From assembly GCF_036116635.1 (NCBI RefSeq), contig NZ_CP107995.1, forward strand, positions 6,138,001 through 6,202,000: a stretch of DNA of 64,000 bases. Direction: 5' to 3'. This DNA is from Amycolatopsis sp. NBC_00345. GTDB taxonomy: Bacteria > Actinomycetota > Actinomycetes > Mycobacteriales > Pseudonocardiaceae. Each line of letters starts with the position of its first letter. Within the stretch, counting starts at the first letter, position 1. The notes under the pieces are model-generated. The model was not told the DNA's origin. It saw only the letters and a list, made by a program, of their open reading frames with translations, and did not search any database. The position numbers and the translations under genes are program-made. Of this stretch, positions 25,307 to 33,651 are shown piece by piece.

Positions 25307-26473
25307 TCAAGAAACTCTCCTCGGCTCGGCGATGGCCGCGATCGGGGCCAGCTGCTCGGTCAGCTCGGCGACATCGCCGTTGATCTTCTGACGCTCCTGC
25401 GCGCCCAGCTGCGCGACGGGCGTCCAGCTGCCGTCCGCGCGGCGGGCGCCGTCGAGCACCGCCTCGGTGCGCTTCATCCAGCTGTCCACGGTGGACAGTT
25501 GCGGGAAGCGCGGGGCGAGCACCGGGCGCAGCACGTCGAGCACGGCCTGGACGCCGTCGAGGTTGGCGCGCGCCGTGGCGAGGTTCGTGCCGCTGCCGTA
25601 GTCGGTGCGGGCCGTGAGTTCGAACTGCAGGGCGTTCTCCACGATCTCGTGAGCGCGCAGGCCGAGGTCGTTGCCGTCCACCTGGCTCTGGGCGAACGAC
25701 TGCTGCAGGGCGTGCGCGTCGGTGTCCAGCTGGTCCACGACGGTGCCGAGCGCGCCGAGGTCCTCACCGTGCCAGAGCCCGTATTCGAGCCGGTGGAAGC
25801 CGGTGAACCCTGGGTCGGACACGCCGTCGGGCAGGCCTGCGGTGGTGCCGTTGAGGGCGCCGTCGGAGTCGCCGAACGCGTCGTACGCGGCACCGAGCCG
25901 TTCGTAGGTCAGGTGCGCGGTGAGCCAGGCGGTCTGGGCGCCGGCGCGATCGCCGCGGTGCACGGCGTCCTTGACCGGGGCGATGTCGCCGACCAGCTGG
26001 ACCAGCCCCTGCGTCACGTGCGCCTGGTACGTCTTGAGCGGCTGGAGCAGGTCGTTGCTGGTCACCGGCGCGACACCCGGGCCGCGCTCGGCGCCGCCAC
26101 TGACCGTGCTCACCGGGCCGACGATCGCCGATGCGTCCTCCGGCAGGCACCGGAAGGCGTACTTTCCGTTACCGAGTGTCACCGGAAGCGGCCGGGTGGT
26201 CCCGGCGCCGAGCCCCTCCACCTCGCCGTAGACGACGCCGGTGCCCGGGTCGATCAGGTCGACCTCCGAGGTCACCGAACCGGTGTTGTGGAGGGTGAAG
26301 GTCTGGGCCCCCGGCCGAGGATCCGTCCAGCCCTGACCACAGGAGGAGCGGGAAATGGTGATCTCCGGATCCTGCGCCGACGCGCCGTCCGGCCAGACCG
26401 CGACGGCGATCCCCGCGACCAGCACCACGCCGACGGCCCCCACCACCCAGCGGGCACGCAAAGACCCCGGCAC
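25307..26473 (-). CDS. efeO: Iron-uptake protein EfeO (cupredoxin + M75 peptidase-like)
   Basis: The 388-residue protein has an N-terminal anchor or signal (WVVGAVGVVLVAGIAVAVW), a cupredoxin-like domain (about 35-125) and an M75 imelysin-type domain with the metal motif GFHRLEYGLWHGE near residue 230. EfeO binds iron outside the cell for the EfeUOB system. The GTG at 26473 has a good GGAG site; earlier in-frame codons give a poor, Arg-rich extension. The permease EfeU is not found upstream or downstream. Confidence 0.9.
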   Translation of the reverse strand: MPGSLRARWVVGAVGVVLVAGIAVAVWPDGASAQDPEITISRSSCGQGWTDPRPGAQTFTLHNTGSVTSEVDLIDPGTGVVYGEVEGLGAGTTRPLPVTLGNGKYAFRCLPEDASAIVGPVSTVSGGAERGPGVAPVTSNDLLQPLKTYQAHVTQGLVQLVGDIAPVKDAVHRGDRAGAQTAWLTAHLTYERLGAAYDAFGDSDGALNGTTAGLPDGVSDPGFTGFHRLEYGLWHGEDLGALGTVVDQLDTDAHALQQSFAQSQVDGNDLGLRAHEIVENALQFELTARTDYGSGTNLATARANLDGVQAVLDVLRPVLAPRFPQLSTVDSWMKRTEAVLDGARRADGSWTPVAQLGAQERQKINGDVAELTEQLAPIAAIAEPRRVS

Positions 26474-26714
26474 GTGAACACTCCTGCCACTCGTTCGGAC
26501 TACCGGATCGGAATTATGCGTGCGGAAAGTGAAGAAACGAGGGGTCGGGCAGCCCGCCCACCGGGAATTCACCAGGACTTCAACCAGGAGAGTGCCAAAA
26601 CGGAAATAGCGAACAAAGCGACCGCACCCAGTACGTCCGGTTCGAGTCCTATGGCGGATTCGCTCGCGGCGGAAATCGGCGGACGTCCGGCCCGGCCTGT
26701 GGTTGGCTGCCGGG

Positions 26715-27092
26715 ATGACCACCCCACCCGGCTACCACACCGTCACTCCCCGGATGGTGGTCGCCGACGTCGCGGCCGCCGTGGACTTCCTAGTCTCGGT
26801 CTTCGCCGCGACCGCCCCGGCGCCCGCCGGCGGCCCGGTCCAGGTCCGGCTCGGGGATTCACTGGTGCTGATCTCGTCGACGGACTCCCGTGAATTGTTC
26901 CCCGCCTTCCTGTACGTCTACGTCGCCGACGTCGAGGCCACCTACGCCCGCGCGCTGGCCGCGGGCGCGACCTCGATGGAGCCGCCATGGGACACCCCGT
27001 ACGGCGATTTCCGCGCGATGGTGCGGGATCCGTCCGGGAACGTGTTCCAGCTGGCTTCACCGAAAGACGCCGGCCGAAAGGGCTCGCGCTGA
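26715..27092 (+). CDS. VOC-superfamily (glyoxalase/bleomycin-resistance) protein
   Basis: The 125-residue protein has the VOC beta-alpha fold: YHTVTPRMVVADVAAAVDF at the start, VYVADVEATYARALAAGA in the second half and FRAMVRDPSGNVFQLAS at the end, with the C-terminal metal Glu replaced by Gln. Such proteins bind metal or small molecules, or act as lyases and isomerases. The ATG at 26715 was chosen over a TTG 12 bases earlier. Its stop overlaps the next start (TGATG), giving a three-gene operon with the RraA-like and SDR genes. Confidence 0.8.
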   Translation: MTTPPGYHTVTPRMVVADVAAAVDFLVSVFAATAPAPAGGPVQVRLGDSLVLISSTDSRELFPAFLYVYVADVEATYARALAAGATSMEPPWDTPYGDFRAMVRDPSGNVFQLASPKDAGRKGSR

Positions 27093-27799
27093 TGGACAAC
27101 CAGGAACTCCGCCGCCGCTTCGAAGGGCTCACCACCGCGCACCTCGCCGACGCCTGTGTCCGGGCGCGGCTGCAGGTCCGGTGCGCGCCGGCCGGGACGA
27201 GGGCGACGACGCCGGGCGCGCGGGTGGCCGGCCGGGTGCTGCCCGCGCGGCACGTCGGGAGCGTGGACGTCTTCCTCGAGGCGTTCGCCGGCAGCGAGCC
27301 GAGCGACGTGCTCGTGGTGGACAACCAGGGCCGTCTCGACGAGAGCTGCGTCGGTGACCTCGTCGCGATCGAAGCGGCGACGGCGGGCGTCGGCGGCATC
27401 GTGATCTGGGGGCTGCACCGCGACACCGCCGACCTCGCCGCGATCGGGCTGCCCGTGTTCAGCCTCGGTTCGATCCCGACCGGTCCGCTGAGTGTCCACA
27501 CGCGACCGGAGGACGCGCTCGAATGCGCCACGGTCGGCACGTGGACGACAACCCGCGAAGACCTCGTGTTCGGCGATGAAGACGGTGTGCTCTTCGTACC
27601 CGGCAGCGAGGCCGACGAGGTTTTCCGCCTCGCGGAGTCCATTCGCGACACCGAGCACCGCCAGGCCGGGCTCATCCGCGGCGGCACCACGCTCCGGGCG
27701 CAGGTGCGGTTCGACGACTTCCTCCGGCAGCGCGCGGAAAACCCCTCACTCACGTTCCGGGAGCACCTGCGCACGGTCGGTGGCGCCGTTGAGGAATGA
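27092..27799 (+). CDS. RraA-like family protein (4-hydroxy-4-methyl-2-oxoglutarate aldolase type)
   Basis: The 235-residue protein matches the RraA/MenG-like family: GLTTAHLADAC near the start, DVLVVDNQGRLDESCVGDLV around residues 70-90 and GGIVIWGLHRDTADL, which replaces the usual GxVxDGxxRD metal site but keeps the Arg-Asp pair. Members are aldolases or decarboxylases of oxo-acids, or RNase E inhibitors in gamma-proteobacteria. The VOC gene before it and the SDR after it suggest a small catabolic operon. The substrate is unknown. Confidence 0.82.
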   Translation: MDNQELRRRFEGLTTAHLADACVRARLQVRCAPAGTRATTPGARVAGRVLPARHVGSVDVFLEAFAGSEPSDVLVVDNQGRLDESCVGDLVAIEAATAGVGGIVIWGLHRDTADLAAIGLPVFSLGSIPTGPLSVHTRPEDALECATVGTWTTTREDLVFGDEDGVLFVPGSEADEVFRLAESIRDTEHRQAGLIRGGTTLRAQVRFDDFLRQRAENPSLTFREHLRTVGGAVEE

Positions 27800-28535
27800 A
27801 CCGCTGAGGAGTGACCGCCTGCTCGCATTGGTAACCGGTGTCGGCCGCCGGACCGGCCTCGGCGCCGCGATCGTCACCCGGCTGGCCGCGACCGGCTGGG
27901 ACGTCGCGTCCACCCATTGGCAGCCCTACGACGACCGGATGCCCTGGGGCCACGACGAAGCCCGCGGCGAGATCGCGAGCACGTTCGATCTGGAGGCCGA
28001 CCTCGAAGACCCGGCGACACCGTCGATGCTCTTCGACCGCGTCACGGCCGAGCTGGGTGACGTCCGGGCGCTGGTGCTGGCGCACTGCGAGTCCGTGGAC
28101 TCCGGGCTGCTGGACACCACACCGGAAAGCTTCGACCGGCACTTCGCCGTCAACACCCGCGCTAGCTGGCTGCTGATCCGCGAGTTCGCCCAGCGCTACC
28201 GCGGCCCGCGCGGAGACGGCCGGATCGTCGCGCTGACCAGTGACGCCGTCGTCGGCAACGTGCCCTACGGCGCGAGCAAGGGCGCGCTGGACCGGATCGT
28301 CCTCGCCGCGGCGAGCGAGCTGGGGCCACTCGGGATCACGGCCAACGCCGTCAACCCCGGCCCCACCGACACGGGCTGGCTGACGGACGAGCTGGCCGCC
28401 GCCGTTGTCACCAGGACCCCGCTCGGCCGCCTCGGCCTGCCCCGCGACGGCGCCAACCTGGTCGCCTTCCTGCTCAGCCCCGAGGGCGGCTGGATCACCG
28501 GCCAGCTCCTCACCAGCAACGGCGGTTTCTCATGA
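27789..28535 (+). CDS. SDR-family oxidoreductase
   Basis: The roughly 248-residue protein has a Rossmann start (ALVTGVGRRTGLGAAI), the NxxS-type middle (LVLAHCESVD; FAVNTRASWLLI), ALTSDAV with a catalytic-type Ser, and PYGASKGALDRI with Tyr and Lys of the YxxxK site. The end GGWITGQLLTSNGGFS is typical of FabG-like SDRs. No ATG or GTG precedes the conserved region in frame, so the TTG at 27789, overlapping the RraA-like gene by 11 bases, is the best start. It probably works with the two genes before it. Confidence 0.82.
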   Translation: MRNEPLRSDRLLALVTGVGRRTGLGAAIVTRLAATGWDVASTHWQPYDDRMPWGHDEARGEIASTFDLEADLEDPATPSMLFDRVTAELGDVRALVLAHCESVDSGLLDTTPESFDRHFAVNTRASWLLIREFAQRYRGPRGDGRIVALTSDAVVGNVPYGASKGALDRIVLAAASELGPLGITANAVNPGPTDTGWLTDELAAAVVTRTPLGRLGLPRDGANLVAFLLSPEGGWITGQLLTSNGGFS

Positions 28536-28570
28536 GTGGCAACGAAACTCACCCGGACAACGTCGGGCAC

Positions 28571-29950
28571 TTACGCGCCCGGTGACCGCACCAGCCGCGC
28601 TTCACTTCCAGGCCCGTGGGGAATTGTCTCCACGCACCAGCCGCGAGGCCATATGTGCTTGCGGTTCGGGCTGATAACACGAGCATTGTCAAAACTGATC
28701 TCAGCTTTGTACGCCGCCCCGCGGAACAAGGCGTCCCCGGTGAACGTCACCCCGCCAAACCCCGCGTCCCCGACGAACGTCACCTCGCCAAACCCCGCGT
28801 CCCCAGTGAACGTCACCCCGCCGAACTCGGCTTCCCTGGCGAACGTCGCTCCACGGAACCAGGCGTTCCCGGTGAACGTCACCCCGCGGAACTCGACGTC
28901 CCCAGCGAACGCCGCCCCTCCGAACCAAGCGCCCCCAGTGAACATCGCCCCGCTGAACTCGGTGTCCCCGGTGAACGTCACCTCGCCGAACCCTGCGTTC
29001 CCGATGAACGTCGCCCCGCTGAGGTCGGCGCCTCCAGCGAACATCGCCGCGCGGAACCACGCGTTCCCGGTGAACGTGACCTCGCTGAAGTCGGCGTCCC
29101 TGGTGAACGTCGCCCCGCCGAACCAGGCGTCCCCGGCGAACATCGCCCCACGGAACTCGGCGTCTCCGGCGAACGTCACCTCGCCGAACCAAGCGTCCCC
29201 AGCGAACGTCACCCCCTCGAACCACGAGTAGCTGTGGAGGGTGGCGTTCCGGAAGTCGGCGGAGGCGATCCGGCAGTTCCTGAAGTCGACTTCGATGAGC
29301 ACGGCGTCTCGGAGGTCGAGGCTGATTTTCTTCCAGAACGCATGGGGTGAGGTTTCTGAGCTTCGCAGGTGGCGGAGCAAGATCTGCTGCGCGGTGCGGC
29401 GCACGTCCAACTCCAGCCGGCGAGCCGCGATCTCCTCATCGGATGGTTCTGGATCACCAGCGCTTGTGTCTGATGAAGCAGGCTCGGCACCGGCGGCGAG
29501 GATGACGCGACCGGGTGGCAGCTGATAGGGCGCACGGAGGTACGCGCAGATCCGGTCGACCACGGTCTGCCGCAAGCTCGGGTACTGCTCGGCGAGCCGT
29601 TCCAGGTCGGTCAGCCCACCAATGCGAACGGCGGCTTTTTCGCTGCCGAGTTGCTCGCTGGCTTTGGAGGACAAAGTAGTGATGTGGGTTGCTTCGTCGT
29701 TGGCGAGTTGCCGACGATGTTCCCGCTGACTCAGGCGTAGCCGTTCGACGGTGACGAAGGCGGCGAGGATCGCGAGCACGGCGGCGGCGCTTTTCCATCC
29801 GGTGTCGAACGCGTCTCGATGATTAGCAGAGGTATCGCCCCACAGCAACACGGTGATCGTGATCCCCACGGCGGCGCTCACAGCCAGGGCCAGCCACACC
29901 CAGACCCACGCGAACTCACGCAGGGAACGATCCTCTCGCCCACCATTCAT
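28571..29950 (-). CDS. Membrane-anchored pentapeptide-repeat protein
   Basis: The 459-residue protein begins with two probable membrane helices (about 13-35 and 52-70), then a helical region with HRRQLANDEATHI and LGGLTDLERLA-like sequence. Residues about 235-430 are a right-handed beta-helix of pentapeptide type. About sixteen units of 11 residues follow the pattern F-x-G-(D/N)-A-x-F-x-x-x-x. The repeats are seen in the DNA as 33-bp units. The beta-helix would face the cytoplasm or surface depending on topology. No function can be given; such coils can mimic DNA or act as scaffolds. Confidence 0.85.
   Translation of the reverse strand: MNGGREDRSLREFAWVWVWLALAVSAAVGITITVLLWGDTSANHRDAFDTGWKSAAAVLAILAAFVTVERLRLSQREHRRQLANDEATHITTLSSKASEQLGSEKAAVRIGGLTDLERLAEQYPSLRQTVVDRICAYLRAPYQLPPGRVILAAGAEPASSDTSAGDPEPSDEEIAARRLELDVRRTAQQILLRHLRSSETSPHAFWKKISLDLRDAVLIEVDFRNCRIASADFRNATLHSYSWFEGVTFAGDAWFGEVTFAGDAEFRGAMFAGDAWFGGATFTRDADFSEVTFTGNAWFRAAMFAGGADLSGATFIGNAGFGEVTFTGDTEFSGAMFTGGAWFGGAAFAGDVEFRGVTFTGNAWFRGATFAREAEFGGVTFTGDAGFGEVTFVGDAGFGGVTFTGDALFRGAAYKAEISFDNARVISPNRKHIWPRGWCVETIPHGPGSEARLVRSPGA
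28700..29215. repeat. 33-bp tandem coding repeats of the pentapeptide-repeat gene
   Basis: About fifteen imperfect 33-base units (typical piece GAACGTCACCCCGCCGAAC on the plus strand) encode the 11-residue repeats of the leftward gene. Units are similar enough to allow slippage or recombination. They are coding repeats, not a CRISPR array: there are no unique spacers. Confidence 0.85.
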
Positions 29951-29993
29951 CCAGCTAGTTCAGCACGGCGCACGGCTGGCGTACGGGTGAATC

Positions 29994-31094
29994 TCACCGC
30001 GACGGCGTCAGAAACTCACGCGCCAACTGCTCCGCCCGGCGCCGCAGCAAAGACCGGGCATTGGCGACGCAACGGGCCGGGTCCGGGTCCAAGTCCGTGA
30101 GCGCGTACACGGCTTCAAAACCCGCCGCCCGCCACCGCGCTGGAGAGAGCAGACAACGACCCGCGACAGCGACCACCGGGACGCCCGCCGCAGCAGCCGC
30201 ACGTTGCACACCAACCGGAGCCTTACCCCGCAACGACTGCTCATCCAACGAACCCTCACCGGTGACCACCAACCGCGCGTCCCGGACAGCATCGGTAAAA
30301 CCCAGCAGCTCCAACATCAAACCGCTGCCCGGCCGCATCCGAGCGCCCAGCACCGCCAGCGCCGCGAAACCCACGCCACCCGCCGCGCCCGCGCCCGGCG
30401 CCGCGGCGAACTCCGGGCCGACCACCTCCGACCACCGTCGCAGACCGCGTTCCAGCACCACGACATCATCCGGCGACGCGCCCTTCTGCGGCCCGTACAC
30501 CGCCGCCGCACCAGAAGATCCCAGCAGCGGATTATCCACATCAGACGCCAGCGAGACGTCCACCGGAGCCACCCACGAAAGGTCCACAGTAGACAGAGAA
30601 GCCAAAGAAGCCCCACCAGGCGGGAGAACGGCACCGGAGGCATCCAGCAGACGCGCCCCCAGCGCCGTCAGCATCCCGGCACCGCCGTCCGTGCAGGCGC
30701 TGCCGCCGACACCGAGCACCACTCGCGAAGCACCCGCCGCCACCGCCGCGGCGATCAGCTCACCGGTGCCGATACTGGACGCCGTCAGGGGTTGCGGCAC
30801 GCCGCCGGGCAGCCGGTGCAGGCCGGAAGCCTCCGCCAGCTCCACCACGGCGACGTCGTCCCGGAGCGCGAAGTACGCCGTCACCCGGCGTCCGGTCGGG
30901 CCGTGCACCCGCGCCGGCACGCGGCGGAAACCGGCGGCGACGGCGGCCGCGACCGTCCCGTCACCGCCGTCCGCCACCGGCAGCATCCGCACCGGCTCCG
31001 GCGAAACCGCCGCGAAACCCTCGGCCACCACCGCCGCGACTTCGGCCGCGGTCAGCGAGCCCTTGAACTTGTCCGGGGCGACCAGCACCGTCAC
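29994..31094 (-). CDS. Glycerate kinase (GarK/GlxK family)
   Basis: The 366-residue protein has the family start (VLVAPDKFKGSLTAAEVA), ADGGDGTVAA at about 42, SSIGTGELIAAA near 125 and LGVGGSACTDGGAG near 145. It phosphorylates D-glycerate to a phosphoglycerate with ATP. In purine degraders it recovers carbon from glyoxylate after conversion to tartronate semialdehyde and glycerate, which fits its place at the end of the purine operon. It overlaps the gene before it by four bases. Confidence 0.92.
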   Translation of the reverse strand: MTVLVAPDKFKGSLTAAEVAAVVAEGFAAVSPEPVRMLPVADGGDGTVAAAVAAGFRRVPARVHGPTGRRVTAYFALRDDVAVVELAEASGLHRLPGGVPQPLTASSIGTGELIAAAVAAGASRVVLGVGGSACTDGGAGMLTALGARLLDASGAVLPPGGASLASLSTVDLSWVAPVDVSLASDVDNPLLGSSGAAAVYGPQKGASPDDVVVLERGLRRWSEVVGPEFAAAPGAGAAGGVGFAALAVLGARMRPGSGLMLELLGFTDAVRDARLVVTGEGSLDEQSLRGKAPVGVQRAAAAAGVPVVAVAGRCLLSPARWRAAGFEAVYALTDLDPDPARCVANARSLLRRRAEQLAREFLTPSR

Positions 31095-31483
31095 GGCCGC
31101 GGCTCGGACTCCGCCGCCCGGTAGGCGCGCCAGTCGCCGATCTCCGTGATGTCACGAAGCTGCACGTGCGAGGTCTGCGGGCGGCGCAGCAGCATCGCGA
31201 ACGCCGAGCTGCCGTCCGCCAGCTCGATCACGCCCAGCTCCAGTTCCGGCGGCTCCGCCGGCAGGACGCGATCGCGCAGGGCGTCCAGCGAGACGTCGTA
31301 AACCTCGCCGCTCACGGGCGCGCCGCCGTGGGCGACCGGGATCAGCGCCGGGCACTGGCCGCCGACGGAGTAGAAGCGGTACTTCGGCGCCGTGGTCGTC
31401 GCGGTGACCAGCGGCGCGCCGTCGAGCAGGTGGTGCAGCGGCTCGCCGCGCATGGCGCCGCCGTTGAGGAAGATCAGGGCCAC
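31091..31483 (-). CDS. Allophanate-hydrolase C-domain-like / gamma-glutamylcyclotransferase-fold protein
   Basis: The 130-residue protein begins MALIFLNGGAMRGEPLHHLL and has YRFYSVGGQCPALIPV, a pattern like the small C-terminal domain of AtzF-type allophanate hydrolases, which has a gamma-glutamylcyclotransferase-like fold. As a stand-alone gene between a purine permease and glycerate kinase it may handle a ureido compound from the purine pathway. That role is inferred from context; the fold call is moderate. Confidence 0.7.
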   Translation of the reverse strand: MALIFLNGGAMRGEPLHHLLDGAPLVTATTTAPKYRFYSVGGQCPALIPVAHGGAPVSGEVYDVSLDALRDRVLPAEPPELELGVIELADGSSAFAMLLRRPQTSHVQLRDITEIGDWRAYRAAESEPRP

Positions 31484-31495
31484 GGAAGGTCCTTT

Positions 31496-32938
31496 CTAGA
31501 GGATCGCCTTGACGACGTCGATTCCGAAGTAGACGGTGAAGACGAGCGCCAGCACGGTGAGGATCCAGCCGGCCTCGCGCCACTTCCCCTTGCAGGTCTT
31601 GATCAGCACGTACGCGATCAGGCCGGCGCCGACGCCGTTGGTGATCGAGTAGGTGAACGGGATCAGCGCGACGGTGAGGAACACCGGGATCGTGTAGTCC
31701 GGGTCGTTCCACGGAATGTTTCGGCACTGCGCCACCATCATCCCGCCGATCACCACCAGCGCGGGCGCGGCGGCCTGCGCCGGCACGATGCCCGCGATCG
31801 GGGTGAACAGCAGCGTCGCGGCGAACAGCACACCGGTGACCACGCTCGCCAGCCCGGTCCGCGCGCCCTCCCCGACGCCGGCCGCGGATTCCAGGAACAC
31901 GGTGTTCGGCGACGAGCCGGACAGCCCGCCCGCGATCGCGCCCGCGCCGTCGACCAGCAGGATGCGGCCCATCTTCGGCACGCGCCCGTCCTTCGACAGC
32001 CCGGCTTCGGCCGAAACGCTGGTGATCGTGCCCATCGCGTCGAAGAAGCCCGACAGCACCAGCGTGAACAGGAAGATCGTGGCCGTCAGCGCACCCGCCG
32101 AGGCGAAGCCGCCGAACAGGTCGACGTGCCCGAGCAGCCCGAAGTTCGGGGCCGCCACGACGTGGCTGGGCAGGGTCGGGGTGGCCAGGCCCCAGCTGCC
32201 GACGCCGAAGCCGTCATGCAGCACCACGGCGAACACAGTGGACACCGCGATGCTGATCAGCACCGCGCCGGGCACCTTGCGCGAAGTGAGCACGGTCATC
32301 AGCAGCAGGCCGAAGCAGAACACCGCGATCGGCCAGCCGTTCAGGTGCCCGTCGAGGCCGAGGCGGACCGGGACGGTGGTGCCGGCCGTGTCCGGGGTCC
32401 GGGTCACGAACCCCGCGCTGACCAGGCCGACCAGGGCGAGGTAGAGCCCGATGCCGACCGTGATGGCCATCTTCAACGGCGGCGGGATCGCGTTCATGAT
32501 GCGTTCCCGGATCCCGCTGACGGCCATCAGCACGATGCAGACGCCTTCGAGCACCACCAGCCCGAAGGCCTGCGCCCACGTCATCGCCGGCGCCATCTGG
32601 AACGCCACGATGCCGTTGATGCCGAGCCCGGCGGCGATCGCGAGCGGCGCGTTGCCGACCAGTCCCATGAGGACGGTCATCACCGCGGCCGCCAGCGCGG
32701 TGGCGGTGGTGACCTGCGCGGCGCTCAGCTTCGCGCCGGTGATGTCGGCGGAGGCGCCGAGGATGAGCGGGTTGAGCAGCACGATGTAGGCCATCGCGAC
32801 GAACGTGGTGACGCCGCCGCGCACCTCCCGGCCGACGGTCGTGCGCCGCTCGGTCAGGTCGAACAGGCGGTCCATAAGGGACTTCCGGACCGGGTCTTTC
32901 TCCGGGCTCACAGCGTCTTCGATGCGTACCTGGGTCAT
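31496..32938 (-). CDS. NCS2-family purine permease (AzgA-like guanine/hypoxanthine/xanthine type)
   Basis: The 480-residue membrane protein has about twelve to fourteen helices and AzgA-like motifs: GVTTFVAMAYIVLLNP near 45, MGLVGNAPLAIAAGLGINGI near 110, and FDAMGTITSVSAEAG near 300, which holds an acidic substrate-binding residue. It would import guanine, hypoxanthine or adenine with protons. It lies between guanine deaminase and the glycerate kinase pair on the same strand. A long palindrome separates it from the deaminase gene upstream. Confidence 0.9.
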   Translation of the reverse strand: MTQVRIEDAVSPEKDPVRKSLMDRLFDLTERRTTVGREVRGGVTTFVAMAYIVLLNPLILGASADITGAKLSAAQVTTATALAAAVMTVLMGLVGNAPLAIAAGLGINGIVAFQMAPAMTWAQAFGLVVLEGVCIVLMAVSGIRERIMNAIPPPLKMAITVGIGLYLALVGLVSAGFVTRTPDTAGTTVPVRLGLDGHLNGWPIAVFCFGLLLMTVLTSRKVPGAVLISIAVSTVFAVVLHDGFGVGSWGLATPTLPSHVVAAPNFGLLGHVDLFGGFASAGALTATIFLFTLVLSGFFDAMGTITSVSAEAGLSKDGRVPKMGRILLVDGAGAIAGGLSGSSPNTVFLESAAGVGEGARTGLASVVTGVLFAATLLFTPIAGIVPAQAAAPALVVIGGMMVAQCRNIPWNDPDYTIPVFLTVALIPFTYSITNGVGAGLIAYVLIKTCKGKWREAGWILTVLALVFTVYFGIDVVKAIL

Positions 32939-33081
32939 GCGTCCTCCCCTTGCCGGTGGGTGTGCTCCACCGCGCCCCGCATTCGAGCGGGGCGTGGGAA
33001 GCGGGACGTTTCGGTTTTTGTGGTGCTCCGGTCAGCACCGGGATGGGCCCGGGGTACGGGCTTCCGGTGTTGGGGCGAATC

Positions 33082-33129
33082 CCTTGTGAGTGTTTATGAC
33101 GGTTAGAACCGTCATAAACACTCACAAGG
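33082..33129. repeat. Perfect 23-bp-arm palindrome, copy 2 of the intergenic repeat; likely terminator
   Basis: Arms 33082-33104 and 33107-33129 are perfect reverse complements around AG. The arm core reads GTGAGTGTTTATGACGGTT. It begins one base after the stop of the guanine deaminase gene. Compared with copy 1 at 17031-17080, two positions in the shared arm differ, and each is matched by a compensating change in the other arm. Confidence 0.85.
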
Positions 33130-33130
33130 T

Positions 33131-33619
33131 TCAGTAGTCGACGCGGTCCGGCCGGTCCAGCCAGGCGTCGAAGGGCGCGAAGCCGTCCTTCAAGGACAGC
33201 CGGGAAACGGGTACTTCCCAGTTTTCGCGGGGGTTTTCGAACAGCTCGTAAAACGCGCGGTCGTCGAACCCGGCCTTGGCGGCGTCGTTGCGGTCGGCCG
33301 CGAAGAGCACACGGTCCACCCGCGCCCACAGCGCGGACGCGAGGCACATCGGGCACGGCTCGCACGAGGAGACGAGCACGCAGCCCGTCAGCTTGAAGTC
33401 GCCCAGCGCCTGGCAGGCCGCGCGGATCGCGACCACCTCGGCGTGCGCCGTCGGGTCGAGCGAAGGCGTGACGCGGTTGACGCCGGTGGAGATGATCTCG
33501 CCGTCCTTCGCGACCAGCGCGCCGAACGGGCCGCCGCCGTCGGCGACGTTGCGGGTGGCGATGCGGACGCTCTCGGCGAGCCAGGCGTGTTCGAGGTCGG
33601 CAGCGGCGGATACGGTCAT
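33131..33619 (-). CDS. Guanine deaminase (CDA-fold, GuaD type)
   Basis: The 162-residue zinc deaminase has HAEVVAIRAA (zinc His and catalytic Glu, about residue 64) and SSCEPCPMC (two zinc Cys, about residue 95). The extended C-terminal part with FDDRAFYELFENP and a final Tyr resembles Bacillus GuaD. It converts guanine to xanthine, feeding the xanthine dehydrogenase encoded just upstream on the same strand. The ATG at 33619 with a GGGAGAG site was chosen over one nine codons earlier. Confidence 0.88.
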   Translation of the reverse strand: MTVSAAADLEHAWLAESVRIATRNVADGGGPFGALVAKDGEIISTGVNRVTPSLDPTAHAEVVAIRAACQALGDFKLTGCVLVSSCEPCPMCLASALWARVDRVLFAADRNDAAKAGFDDRAFYELFENPRENWEVPVSRLSLKDGFAPFDAWLDRPDRVDY

Positions 33620-33651
33620 TTCTTCAGCTCTCCCAATGGTTTTCAAAGTCT

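Noticed and set aside
26634..26655. A GGTTCGAGTCC sequence resembling a tRNA T-arm
   Set aside because: The flanking five-base stems do not pair and there is no acceptor or anticodon arm.
28700..29215. Regular repeats considered as a CRISPR array
   Set aside because: The 33-base units are contiguous and encode pentapeptide-type repeats; there are no spacers and no cas genes.
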